This document shows, piece after piece, positions 45,720 to 54,720 of a DNA stretch of 64,000 nucleotides. The position numbers and the translations under genes are program-made. The DNA comes from Methylobacterium planeticum (GTDB taxonomy: Bacteria > Pseudomonadota > Alphaproteobacteria > Rhizobiales > Beijerinckiaceae). Positions within the stretch are counted from its first letter, which is position 1. Each line of letters begins with the position of its first letter. The notes under the pieces are model-generated. The model was given only the letters and a program-made list of their open reading frames with translations, did no database searches and was not told where the DNA came from. The DNA lies in NCBI RefSeq assembly GCF_008806345.1, contig NZ_VZZJ01000006.1, forward strand, positions 62,001 to 126,000, given 5' to 3'.

Positions 45720-48659
45720 TCACCCCGCCTTCGCGGCGGGCGCGAGGCTCGCCAGGTAGGTGGTGCGCGGACGCGTGTTCAGCGCGCCGAGGAGGGCGTA
45801 GTTGCGCGGATCCTTGCGGGCGGCGGAGACCCGGCTGTTGGGATCCGAAAGGTCGCCGAAGGTGATCGCCCGGGTCGGGCAGGCATTCTGGCAGGAGGTC
45901 TCGACGGCGCCGTCGGGAATCGGCGCGTGCGCGTCCTTGGCCGAGTCGATGCGGGCGGCGGCGATGCGCTGGACGCAGTAGGTGCATTTCTCCATGACCC
46001 CGCGGGCCCGCACCGTGACCTCGGGGTTGCGCTGCTGCTGCTCGACCGGCGCCATCTCGCCCGTATAGTCGAGGTAGTTGAAGCGCCGGACCTTGTAGGG
46101 ACAGTAGCTCTGGCAGGTCCGGGTTCCGACGCAGCGGTTGTAGACCTGCAGGTTCAGTCCCTCGCCGTCGTGCAGCGTCGCCTCCACCGGGCAGCCGACC
46201 TCGCAGGGCGCCTGCTCGCAATGCATGCAGGGGACGGGCTGGAAATGAATGTCCGGCTCGTCGAGGCCGCCCGCGTAGTAGCGGTCGACCCGGATCCAGC
46301 CCATCCAGCGCCCGCGCTCGACCTCCTCGCGGCCGACCACCGGGATGTTGTTCTCGGCCTGGCAGGCGGTCACGCAGGCATTGCAGCCGGTGCAGGCGTC
46401 GAGGTCGATCACCATGCCCCAGGCGCGCGCGCCTCCCGGATCGGCCGCCTCCGGGGCCCGGTAGAACGAGGGGAGGCCGTCGCTTCCGCTCTCGCCGACC
46501 GGCGGGGCGCCCACGGCCTGGACCCGCACGAGGTCCTCCCCCTGCAGGGTCCCGAGGTCCTGCGTCGTGGCGGGCGGCTTGTTCCGGCCGGTCTTGCTCA
46601 GCGCGGCGCCGTCCAGGGTCCAGCCGGAATCGCCGCGCAGCGCCGACGCGTCGTAGCCGAGGCCGTTCGAGAGGTGGTCCGGCAAGGCCCGGCCGTAGCC
46701 GAGGGTGAGCGTCACGGTGTTCGCGGCCTGCCCCGGCATGATCCAGGCCGGTCCCTCGATCGCGCGGCCGGACGCCTCGACGCGGAGGATGTCGCCCGTG
46801 GCGATGCCGAGGCGCTCGGCGAGCTTCGGGCTCAGCGCGACGACATTCTCCCAGACCACCTTGGTCAGCGGCTTCGGCAGCTCCTGCAGCCAGCCGAGAT
46901 CGGCGGCGGCGCCGTCCCAGATCGTCGGATCGGGCCGGAACACCACCTCGATGGCGTCCGTCGCCCCCGTGCGCGCGGCCGGCGGCGGCGCGGCGCCCGT
47001 GAGGGCGACCGACTCCTCCGGCAGCGCGGAATCTGAGAGGAAACCGAGGCGCAGCGCCTCCGCGAAGCGCGTCTCGAAGGCCGCGTCGTCCTCGCCCGCC
47101 CCGCGCCAGTGGTCGCGCAGCAGCGCGCGGCCGTCCCCGGGCTCGCCGCGGTCGAGGAGGGCCAGCATCTCGTGGGCCGAGCGGCCCTCGTAGAGCGGCG
47201 CGATCGTCGGCTGGATCAGCCCGACCGTGCCGTCGAGGGCGCGCCCGTCGCCCCAGGCCTCGAGGGGATGGGCGAGGGGCAGGTGCCAATCCGCATAGGC
47301 CCCGGTCTCGTCGTAATAAAGCCCCGCGTGGATCTTCAGCGGCACCCGCTCCAGGCGCTCGCCGAACTCGAGCGCCGCCGGCGCGTCATAGACCGGGTTG
47401 GCGCCGAGGGTGAAGAGCGCCTGGACGGCGCCCCGGTCGATCGCCTCGGCGAGGGACGCGACCGGCTCGGCTCCGAGGAGCGGAACGGGCGCGACGTGCA
47501 CCAGGCTCGTCCCCGTATTGCCGAGTGCGCCGTTGAGGCGGTGGACGAGGGCGTGGACCTCGGCGGGCTGGGCGAGGCCAGCCGTGACGATCCCGGCGCC
47601 TCCGGCATCCTTGAGGGCCGCGAAGGCGCCCGTCAGCCACGGCCCGAGCGGCCCGTCCGCGAAGGTCGCGGTGCCGCCGTCCTGCAGGCTGAGGAGATCG
47701 CGGGCGATCTGGGCGATCTCGGGCGTGCCGGCCGCAACGGCGTGGTCGGCCTTGGCGCTGGTGAGGCTCGGGGTCGGCGCGGCGGCGTGCATCGGCAGAA
47801 GGCCGCCGGCCGCGTGGGCGGCACGGCGCGCCTCGATCCAGCGGCGGGACAGCCCGGCCTGCCCGGGCCCCGCATCGAGGAAGTCGCCGTCGAGGGAGAC
47901 GATGACCTTGGCGCGTTCGAACCGCGGCAGGGTCTCGAGGGGCCGTCCGTAGGCCTGGCGGGCGCCGTCGTAGAGGGTGTCGCGGGGCACGCCAGCGGAG
48001 GAGAACCAGCGCAGGCCCGGATAGGCCCGGCGGACCCGCTCGATCTCGGCGGCCATCGCGGGCGAGGTGATCGGCCCGGTGAGCAGCGCGAGGCCCTGTC
48101 CGCCGGCCTCCCTCCAGGCCGTGAGATGCCCCGCCAGCGCGCCGCGGAAGGCCGCCCACGAACTCGGCCGCCCGAGATGCTGCACGGCCTGCGAGCGGAA
48201 GGGATCGTAGAGCCCGAGCACCGAGGCCTGGGCCGACACGTCGGTGCCGCCGCGGGTCCAGGGGTGGTCCGGGTTGCCCTCGATCTTGAGCGGGCGCCCG
48301 TTGCGGTTGGTGACCAGAACGCCGTTCGCGAAGCCGTCGAAGAGCGCGCAGGAGGCGTATGCGAGCGAGGCGCCGGGGACGATCCGCTCCGGCTGGTTGA
48401 CGTAGGGCACCTCGCGGCTTCGCCCGTCGAACCCGTCGCAGGCCGAAAGGCCCGCGAGCGCGAAGGAGGCCGCCATCAGCTTCAGGAAGCCGCGCCGCTC
48501 GGGTGCCGCCGCGAGCCGGGCCGCGGCCGGAAACTCGGCGTCGAGATAGGCGCGGAAGGCGGGTGTGTCCGCCACCGCGTCGAGGCTGCGCCAGAAGGCC
48601 GGCCCGTCGCCGCCGGCGAGCCGCGCCCGCAGGGCGGCGAGATCGGTCGCGGCGCGCAT
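45720..48659 (-). CDS. actB: Alternative complex III iron-sulfur subunit ActB
   Basis: The 979-residue periplasmic subunit has a twin-arginine signal (ERRGFLKLMAASFALAGL, residues 54-71, with lipobox Cys74), then a long domain related to molybdopterin oxidoreductases (about 80-735). At 755-930 lies a four-cluster ferredoxin-like part with CTGCNACVTACQ, CMHCEQAPCEVGCP, CVGTRTCQSYCP and CTYC...CQNACP. Known ActB binds three [4Fe-4S] and one [3Fe-4S] cluster and no molybdenum. The first ATG is 54 residues before the RR pair, as in other ActB proteins. Its start overlaps the actA stop by one base. Confidence 0.93.
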   Translation of the reverse strand: MRAATDLAALRARLAGGDGPAFWRSLDAVADTPAFRAYLDAEFPAAARLAAAPERRGFLKLMAASFALAGLSACDGFDGRSREVPYVNQPERIVPGASLAYASCALFDGFANGVLVTNRNGRPLKIEGNPDHPWTRGGTDVSAQASVLGLYDPFRSQAVQHLGRPSSWAAFRGALAGHLTAWREAGGQGLALLTGPITSPAMAAEIERVRRAYPGLRWFSSAGVPRDTLYDGARQAYGRPLETLPRFERAKVIVSLDGDFLDAGPGQAGLSRRWIEARRAAHAAGGLLPMHAAAPTPSLTSAKADHAVAAGTPEIAQIARDLLSLQDGGTATFADGPLGPWLTGAFAALKDAGGAGIVTAGLAQPAEVHALVHRLNGALGNTGTSLVHVAPVPLLGAEPVASLAEAIDRGAVQALFTLGANPVYDAPAALEFGERLERVPLKIHAGLYYDETGAYADWHLPLAHPLEAWGDGRALDGTVGLIQPTIAPLYEGRSAHEMLALLDRGEPGDGRALLRDHWRGAGEDDAAFETRFAEALRLGFLSDSALPEESVALTGAAPPPAARTGATDAIEVVFRPDPTIWDGAAADLGWLQELPKPLTKVVWENVVALSPKLAERLGIATGDILRVEASGRAIEGPAWIMPGQAANTVTLTLGYGRALPDHLSNGLGYDASALRGDSGWTLDGAALSKTGRNKPPATTQDLGTLQGEDLVRVQAVGAPPVGESGSDGLPSFYRAPEAADPGGARAWGMVIDLDACTGCNACVTACQAENNIPVVGREEVERGRWMGWIRVDRYYAGGLDEPDIHFQPVPCMHCEQAPCEVGCPVEATLHDGEGLNLQVYNRCVGTRTCQSYCPYKVRRFNYLDYTGEMAPVEQQQRNPEVTVRARGVMEKCTYCVQRIAAARIDSAKDAHAPIPDGAVETSCQNACPTRAITFGDLSDPNSRVSAARKDPRNYALLGALNTRPRTTYLASLAPAAKAG

Positions 48660-49318
48660 CAGCGGTGGCACACGGAGCATTCGGCGAGGCGCTCGCCGCC
48701 CCGGATGTGGTTCTGCGCCACGAGCTTCGGCCCGAGGGTCGCCTGATCCGGCGGCGGGGTCCAGTTCATGTTCCAGACCTGATCCTGCGCGCGGACGTAC
48801 TTCTCCGGATTGCGGTGGCAATCGAGGCAGAACCGCATCTCGAAGGCGTTGGCGCGGTAGGTCATCTGCATCGCCGTCACGTCGCCGTGGCAGGTCGAGC
48901 AGCCGATCCCCTTCGTCACATGCACCGAGTGGTTGTAGTAGACATATTGCGGCAACCGGTTCAGCCGCACCCATTCCAGGGGCTCGTTCCTGCCGTAGCT
49001 GTCGCGCACGGGCTTCAGCATGTCCGAGCCCGCCCAGATCTGCGAGTGGCAGGTCATGCAGGTATGGGTCGGAGGGATGCCGGCGGTCGCCTGGGTCTCC
49101 ACGGCGGTGTGGCAGTAGCGGCAATCGATCCCGAGCTCGCCCGAATGGTGCTTGTGGCTGAAGGGTGCGGGCTGCGACGGCGCGATGCCGACGCCCGTCA
49201 CGTAGTCCGAGCGCATGATGGCCGCCGCGATCACGGGCACGCCCGCGAGGCAGGCGAGGGCGGTCAGGAGGGACAGGCGGTAGATCGCGTCGGCGCCCGG
49301 CGAGAACAGCTGCGCCAT
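48659..49318 (-). CDS. actA: Alternative complex III pentahaem cytochrome c ActA
   Basis: This is the first gene of the operon. The 219-residue product has an N-terminal membrane anchor (about residues 14-34) and five CxxCH haem motifs (CRYCH, CMTCH, CSTCH, CLDCH, CSVCH), the number known for ActA, plus spare histidines in FSHKHHSGELG and YYNHSVHVTKG for axial ligation. It would collect electrons from the ActB clusters and pass them to ActE. GAGGG lies before the ATG. It diverges from an ABC-type gene. Confidence 0.93.
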   Translation of the reverse strand: MAQLFSPGADAIYRLSLLTALACLAGVPVIAAAIMRSDYVTGVGIAPSQPAPFSHKHHSGELGIDCRYCHTAVETQATAGIPPTHTCMTCHSQIWAGSDMLKPVRDSYGRNEPLEWVRLNRLPQYVYYNHSVHVTKGIGCSTCHGDVTAMQMTYRANAFEMRFCLDCHRNPEKYVRAQDQVWNMNWTPPPDQATLGPKLVAQNHIRGGERLAECSVCHR

Positions 49319-49655
49319 CAGCCGGCCCTCGGGCCAGCTCTCGGAGCCTCGGGTACGGGATCGGAGTGCCGCAATCCGGATCGTCCCGTCATCGCCGTCC
49401 TAGCGCGTTCGGAAAACTCTGTGCCTCAGCTTAGGAAGGGCGTCCCCCTCATAAATCAATGGGCCGGGCCGTCGCGGCCGCGGTCCGCTCCCGTTCGGGC
49501 GACCGGCGGCGCGTCCTCGTCGCAGGCGCCGATCGGCACCGGAGTCGGGCGGCGCGGCGTCGGCCGGGTGCGCTGTCGCGCTTTGCCTCGCGCGCCCGAT
49601 CCACTAAGCCCGAATCCTGATGAGACCCCGGTCCTCCGGCCGGGCAGGGGCGACG
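49319..49655. other. Divergent promoter region of actA and the ABC-type gene
   Basis: This 337-base gap separates the starts of two divergent units and must hold promoters for both. I see no exact sigma-70 or EcfG boxes, no strong palindrome and no small gene with a ribosome-binding site. An AT-rich patch (CTCATAAATCAATGG near 49448-49462) is the likeliest promoter area. Confidence 0.4.
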
Positions 49656-52238
49656 ATGGAACGTGACCCGATCCTCTTCGCCTGGCGCACCGCGCCGGGC
49701 CGGCACGCGGCCGCGATCGGCCTGACGCTCGGCCTCGGCGGCCCGCTCTGCGCCCTGGCGCTGCTCTGCCTGCGCGACCTCATCGGCGTCCTCACCCGCG
49801 ACGACGGCGGCTCGCTGCCCTTCCTGCGCGTCGTACTGCCGCTCCCGGGCGACCGCGCCGACCTCGTCCTCGCCTCCGGCTGGTCCCTCGACCCGGTGGG
49901 GCTCGAACTCGCGGGCTTCCTGGCGCTGGCCCTGACCGCCCTGGCGCTGGCGGGACTGGCCTGGGGGGTGGGCTATCTCTGCTTCGCGGCGCAATCGCGC
50001 GCTGCCGCGAGCCTGCGGGAGATCGCGAGCAGCGCGATCCTCGGCGCGCCGGTCGGGGCCCGGGACGAGGCCCGCAGCCTCGCCCACCTCGTGGGCGAGG
50101 CCCTGTCGCGGATCGACGGCCTCCTGGCGATCGGGCTCCTGGTGCCCGCGATGGCGCTCGGAGCCATTGTCCAGGCCCTCTTGGCGGCGGCCCTGGCGGC
50201 GCCCCGTCTCTTGCCAGCGGCCACGGTCGGGCTCCTCGCGGTCGGCCTCGCCTACGCGCTGATCCTGCGGCGCAGCCGGGCCCGGACCCAGCTTCGGCGG
50301 ACGGAGAGCGCGGCGGCCGAGCGCATCCTCGTCGACCTCGTGCGGCGCATGCCCGCTATCCGCGTCCACGGCGCCGGGGCCTACGAGCGCGCCCGCCTGC
50401 GCGGCAAGATGCTGGCGAGCCGCGGGGCCTTCGCCCGGGCGGAACGCCGCCTCGCCTACGCCCGCGCCCCGGCCCTCGCCCTCGCGGTGCTGCTGCCCGC
50501 CATCGTGCTCGGGAGCGCCCTCTGGCGCGGCGAGGGGGCCGGCGCACCGCCAGCCGCCATCGTCGAGCCCGGCGCCCTGGTGGCCGCCGCCGCCGCCTTC
50601 GCGATCGCCGCGCTCACGATCGCCGGAAGCCTGCGCTTCTGGTTCGTGCGCGAGGACGTGCGGCCGGTCTTCGAGGAGATCGGGCGCGCCCTGCGCGGGC
50701 TCGAGGGGCGGCGCCCGCGTCCGGGCACGCACGACGTCCCGGTTCCGCCGGAGGGCGCCCTCGTCGCATCGGGGGTCGGGGCCTACGATCCGACCAGCGG
50801 CGAGCGCCTCCTCGGCGTAGACCTGCGCCTGACGATGCCCGCGCATGTCGCGGTGACGGGCGGCCGCGGGAGCGGGAGCCGGGTCCTCGCGGCGGTGCTG
50901 GCGGGACAGGTCGAGCCGACGGCCGGATCGGTGACCTTCGGCGGCCACGACCTGCGCAGCTTCGACCCGTCCGAGCGCGCGCGGCGGATCGCCTTCGCGG
51001 CGGGCGAGGCGATCCTGATGGAAGGCTCGCTGCGCCAGAACATCCTGTACGGCACCCATCCCGACGAGATTCCGAGCGAGGCGGCCCTCGTCGAGATCCT
51101 GCGCCTCACGGGCCTCGATGCCATCGCGTATACGCGCGGCCTCGTCGGGCAGGTCGATCCCGTGGCCGAGCCGGATCTCGCCCGGGCGATCGTCGCCGCG
51201 CGCCACGCGGTGCGCGCCGTGTTGGAGAGCGATCAGGCGGAGCGCCTGGTCGAGCCCTTCGATCCGGCCCGCTACAACCACCAGGCGACGGTCGGGGAGA
51301 ACATCCTGTTCGGCGAGCCGGTGGGTGCCGCCTTCGCGCAGGCGAACCTCGCCCGCCATCCCTACCTGCGGGCGGTGCTGGAGGCGGAGGACCTGAGCCG
51401 CCCGCTCGCGGAGATCGGCCTGCAGGTCGCGCGCTCGACGGTGGAGATCTTCGCCGACCTGCCGAACGACCATCCGCTCTTCGACGCGTTCTCGCTGTTC
51501 CCGGCGGCCGAGCGCGGCTATTTCGAGGATCTCGTCGCCCGGCAGGCCGAGGCGAGCGGCTGGCGCCGCGGGCCGGCGGGCCAGCGCGACCGGGAGCGCC
51601 TGATCGGCCTCTCCCTCCGCTACAGCGAGACCCGCCATCGCTTCGGCCTGATCGACCCGGCCTTCGAGGAGCGTCTCGTCGGGGCGCGCCACTCCTTCGC
51701 GCGGATGATGCCGCAGAAGTTCCGGCCCAAGGTCGAGTTCTTCGATCCGGGCCGGCTCAACGCGGCGGCGAGCCTCGAGGAGAACCTGCTGTTCGGCCGC
51801 ATCGCGTACGGGGAGGCCGGGGCCGAGACGCGGGTGCGGGCGCTGGTGCGGCGCGTCCTGGCCGAACAGGGGCTGGAGCGCTCGGTCTACCGGCTCGGCC
51901 TCGACAGCCGGGTCGAGCCCGGCGGCGCCGGCTCGAGCACGAGCCTCGGCGAGGGCGCGATCGGCCCGCGGGAGCGCGTCGCCATCGACCTCGCCCGCAG
52001 CCTCGTGCGCAGCCCCGACATCGCCGTGGTGGCAATCCTCCTGGACGAGCGCAAGCCGGAGGATTTCCGCGAGCGGCTGCAGCGCCTGCGCGCCGCCCGC
52101 GAGGGACGCGGCCTGATCGTCTGCCTGCCGGACGCGGCCGATCTTCGCGACCTGCCAGCCTTCGACGCCGTGGTGGCGGTGGAGCGCAACACCGTGGTCG
52201 ACGCAGAGGCGGTCTCGGAGGAGGCGGTGCCGGCCTGA
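49656..52238 (+). CDS. ABC-transporter-like protein with degenerate ATPase
   Basis: The 860-residue product has an exporter-like membrane domain (about 1-350) and a long ATPase-like region. It resembles a family of about 850-900 residues in which the ABC domain is split by an insertion carrying repeated Q-loop-like motifs; three are seen (LRQNILYG, VGENILFG, LEENLLFG). The Walker A equivalent at 402-410 reads GGRGSGSRV, with Ser408 in place of the catalytic Lys. The signature near 765 reads SLGEGAIGPRERVAIDLARS without LSGGQ order, and Walker B ends AILLDE. Loss of ATP hydrolysis is likely. ATG 49656 (AGGGGCGACG upstream) is preferred to 49620. Confidence 0.8.
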   Translation: MERDPILFAWRTAPGRHAAAIGLTLGLGGPLCALALLCLRDLIGVLTRDDGGSLPFLRVVLPLPGDRADLVLASGWSLDPVGLELAGFLALALTALALAGLAWGVGYLCFAAQSRAAASLREIASSAILGAPVGARDEARSLAHLVGEALSRIDGLLAIGLLVPAMALGAIVQALLAAALAAPRLLPAATVGLLAVGLAYALILRRSRARTQLRRTESAAAERILVDLVRRMPAIRVHGAGAYERARLRGKMLASRGAFARAERRLAYARAPALALAVLLPAIVLGSALWRGEGAGAPPAAIVEPGALVAAAAAFAIAALTIAGSLRFWFVREDVRPVFEEIGRALRGLEGRRPRPGTHDVPVPPEGALVASGVGAYDPTSGERLLGVDLRLTMPAHVAVTGGRGSGSRVLAAVLAGQVEPTAGSVTFGGHDLRSFDPSERARRIAFAAGEAILMEGSLRQNILYGTHPDEIPSEAALVEILRLTGLDAIAYTRGLVGQVDPVAEPDLARAIVAARHAVRAVLESDQAERLVEPFDPARYNHQATVGENILFGEPVGAAFAQANLARHPYLRAVLEAEDLSRPLAEIGLQVARSTVEIFADLPNDHPLFDAFSLFPAAERGYFEDLVARQAEASGWRRGPAGQRDRERLIGLSLRYSETRHRFGLIDPAFEERLVGARHSFARMMPQKFRPKVEFFDPGRLNAAASLEENLLFGRIAYGEAGAETRVRALVRRVLAEQGLERSVYRLGLDSRVEPGGAGSSTSLGEGAIGPRERVAIDLARSLVRSPDIAVVAILLDERKPEDFRERLQRLRAAREGRGLIVCLPDAADLRDLPAFDAVVAVERNTVVDAEAVSEEAVPA

Positions 52239-52377
52239 GGACGCTCCGGCGCGGAGGGTGTGGGTCGAGGGCGCGGCCTCAAGCCCGCCCCAATGCGCCG
52301 TCAGCTTGGCGGAGAAGGCGCGTCTCGCGTGCCGCCGGCGGGGCTGCTACAAGCTCTGCCGTATCGTCGGGCCGCTC

Positions 52378-53574
52378 ATGCATCTTCCCTTCACGGCACG
52401 GGACCTTCGGCTCGCCTGCCTGGTGCTGTTCCTCGCGCTGCCCGGTTTCGCGGGGGGCGCCCGCGCGCAGAACGCCAAGGCCGAGGCGCCGATCCCCGCC
52501 GCGACCCTCGCGGCGATGGCCGCGAAGGGCGTGACGGCCCAGTCGCCGGTGCTGTTCCGGGCCTACAAGCGTGAATCCGAGATCGAGGTCTGGAAGAAGA
52601 ACGGCACCGGCCGGTACGTCTACATCAAGACGTTCCCGATCTGCCGCTGGTCCGGCCAGCTCGGACCCAAGCGCAAGAACGGCGACCGGCAGACGCCGGA
52701 GGGCTTCTACATGGTGCCCAAGCGCCAGATGAACCCGAACTCGCGCTACTACCTCTCCTTCGATGTCGGCTACCCGAACGCCTACGACCGCGCCCATGGC
52801 GGCACCGGCTCGGCCGTGATGGTTCACGGAGTCTGCTCGTCGATGGGCTGCTTCGCGATGACCGATCAATCGGTCGGCGAGATCTACGCCATCGCCCGCG
52901 ACGCCCTGAATGCCGGCCAGCCGGCCTTCCAGTTCCAGGCCTACCCGTTCCACATGACCGCCGCCAACATGGCGCGCCAACGGACCGATCCGAACATCGC
53001 CTTCTGGCGCCAGCTCAAGGAGGGCTCGGACCGTTTCGAGGCGACGGGCGACGAGCTCCAGGTCGGCGTCGAGGCCGGCCGCTACGTCTTCGCGCCCTCC
53101 CGCGACCCGGCCAAGGAGAACGCCGTCGCGATCCGCCGCGCCGTCGAGGAGGCGCGCATCGCCGCCCTCGTCGAGGAGGGCACGGCCGCCGTGCGCACCA
53201 CCTACTCGGATGGCGGCCAGCACGCCTTCTGGGCCTCCCTCGCCGCGAAGGGCGTCTCGCTCGGCGAGGTGAGCCGGCCGGAGGCCCTGGCCTATGCGGG
53301 CCAGGAGGTCGTGGTGATCCCAGCCCGCCGCCACCTCCCGCCGGTGCCGGAGGCGGTCTGGGCCACCTGGATCGGCCCGGAATCCCCGCTGTCGTTCAAC
53401 CGGCGCTCAGGGAATTTCGTGCCCGCCTACGAACGCGAGCCCGACCGCTTCGGGCCGATGCTCGCGGCCTATACCGAGACCCTGCCGAGCTGGCTGCAGG
53501 CGGACCTCGCCGGCTCTCTTCGTGCGCTCGGACGGAGCCCAATCGCCGCTCGCGAGTTGTTAGCGCAGCGCTGA
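52378..53574 (+). CDS. L,D-transpeptidase, YafK-like
   Basis: The 398-residue exported enzyme has a signal peptide (hydrophobic LACLVLFLALPGFAGGARAQ) and a YkuD-type catalytic domain with RQTPEGFYMV and the active-site motif VHGVCSSMGCFAMTD (His150, Cys158). The domain forms 3-3 crosslinks in peptidoglycan or attaches proteins to it; YafK/DpaA-type relatives can instead cleave such links. About 170 further residues follow with no recognised domain. The frame is open upstream to 52258, but only the ATG at 52378 gives a signal peptide. Confidence 0.9.
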   Translation: MHLPFTARDLRLACLVLFLALPGFAGGARAQNAKAEAPIPAATLAAMAAKGVTAQSPVLFRAYKRESEIEVWKKNGTGRYVYIKTFPICRWSGQLGPKRKNGDRQTPEGFYMVPKRQMNPNSRYYLSFDVGYPNAYDRAHGGTGSAVMVHGVCSSMGCFAMTDQSVGEIYAIARDALNAGQPAFQFQAYPFHMTAANMARQRTDPNIAFWRQLKEGSDRFEATGDELQVGVEAGRYVFAPSRDPAKENAVAIRRAVEEARIAALVEEGTAAVRTTYSDGGQHAFWASLAAKGVSLGEVSRPEALAYAGQEVVVIPARRHLPPVPEAVWATWIGPESPLSFNRRSGNFVPAYEREPDRFGPMLAAYTETLPSWLQADLAGSLRALGRSPIAARELLAQR

Positions 53575-53778
53575 AATCACTGGGAAAACACGCGGGATGA
53601 GGCGGATGCAGTGTGCGGACACGCACATCAGGGTGAGTGGCCCCTCACCACCTCAACACTCTATAGAGAGCGCGAGCCGCTCATGGTCATTCGGCCGATC
53701 CGCGCAGACGCATTGACGACGGCGCGGCGACAGGTTCCTGATCGCTCGAGATCAGGACGATTGGTAAAACGAACCGTT

Positions 53779-54708
53779 ATGATGACGTCGAAAAGTCCAA
53801 CCTCGGACGGCGGCCTTGTCCTGCGCTTCTGGGGTGTCCGAGGCTCAACGCCCGTGAGCGGGCCCGGCTACGCCGAGTTCGGCGGCAGCACCCCCTGCCT
53901 GGAGGTTCGCTGCGGCGAGCGCCTGTTCCTGATCGACGCGGGCTCCGGCCTGTACAATTGCGGCCAGCATCACCGCGAGGGCCTGCCCAAGCAGGTCGAC
54001 CTGCTGTTCAGCCACCTTCACCTCGATCACACCAGCGGGCTGCCGTTCTTCAAGCCGGCGATCTTCGACCCGGAACGGACCCTGAACACCTATTGCGGCA
54101 ATCTCGGCGGGGCCTCGGCGGAAGAGGCGCTCGGCCGCCTGTTCGCGCCGCCCCTGTTTCCGGTCACCCTCGACGTCCTGCCCTGCACGATGCGCCACCA
54201 CGGCTTCAGGGCCGGTGAGCCGCTCACCTTCGCGGACGGGACGCGCGTCGACACCATCCTGCTGAACCACCCGCAGGGCTCGGTCGGCTACCGCTTCGAG
54301 CACGGCGGCAAGCGCCTCTGCGTGATCAGCGACATCGAGCATACCGACCCGTGGCCGGATCCCGCCCTGCTCGAATTTGTCCGCGACGCCGACCTGATGG
54401 TCTATGACGGCATGTTCACGGATTGCGAGTACCCGACCTGCCGCGGCTGGGGCCATTCCACCTGGCAGAAGGGTGTCGAACTCGCCAAGGCCGCGGACGT
54501 GAAGGCCCTGGCGATCATCCACCTGCATCCCTGCCACACCGACACGCTGCTGCACAGCGTCGAGGCCGACATGCAGGCCGAGATGCCGACCGCCTTCATC
54601 GCCCGCGAGCGGCAGAGCGTCCTCGTCGGCGCGACGGTCGGACACCCTGTCGGATCGCCCCGCCTGAGCGAGGCGAGCAAGCCCCTGGCTCTCGCCCGGA
54701 TCGCCTGA
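53779..54708 (+). CDS. MBL-fold metallo-hydrolase
   Basis: The 309-residue product opens with RFWGVRGSTPVSGPGYAEFG, typical of a cyclic-nucleotide-phosphodiesterase-like branch of the metallo-beta-lactamase fold. It has the two-metal motif SHLHLDHTSG (His79, His81, Asp83, His84), with further ligands in LNHPQGSVGYR, ISDIEH and YDGMF. It is probably a cytoplasmic phosphodiesterase or hydrolase of unknown substrate. Two ATGs (53779, 53782) lie at the start; the frame is open 56 codons earlier without family resemblance. The 204-base gap upstream has no obvious promoter motif. Confidence 0.82.
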   Translation: MMTSKSPTSDGGLVLRFWGVRGSTPVSGPGYAEFGGSTPCLEVRCGERLFLIDAGSGLYNCGQHHREGLPKQVDLLFSHLHLDHTSGLPFFKPAIFDPERTLNTYCGNLGGASAEEALGRLFAPPLFPVTLDVLPCTMRHHGFRAGEPLTFADGTRVDTILLNHPQGSVGYRFEHGGKRLCVISDIEHTDPWPDPALLEFVRDADLMVYDGMFTDCEYPTCRGWGHSTWQKGVELAKAADVKALAIIHLHPCHTDTLLHSVEADMQAEMPTAFIARERQSVLVGATVGHPVGSPRLSEASKPLALARIA

Positions 54709-54720
54709 GGCCCAGCAGGT

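Noticed and set aside
45715..47289. Extension of the actC-actD frame by about 520 codons upstream
   Set aside because: This part is a shadow of actB in another frame, being Arg/Ala-rich without motifs; the ATG at 45714 starts the ActC sequence.
45720..48659. actB as a true molybdenum oxidoreductase
   Set aside because: Gene context is ACIII, whose ActB is known to lack the molybdenum cofactor; the four-cluster tail and Tat signal fit ActB.
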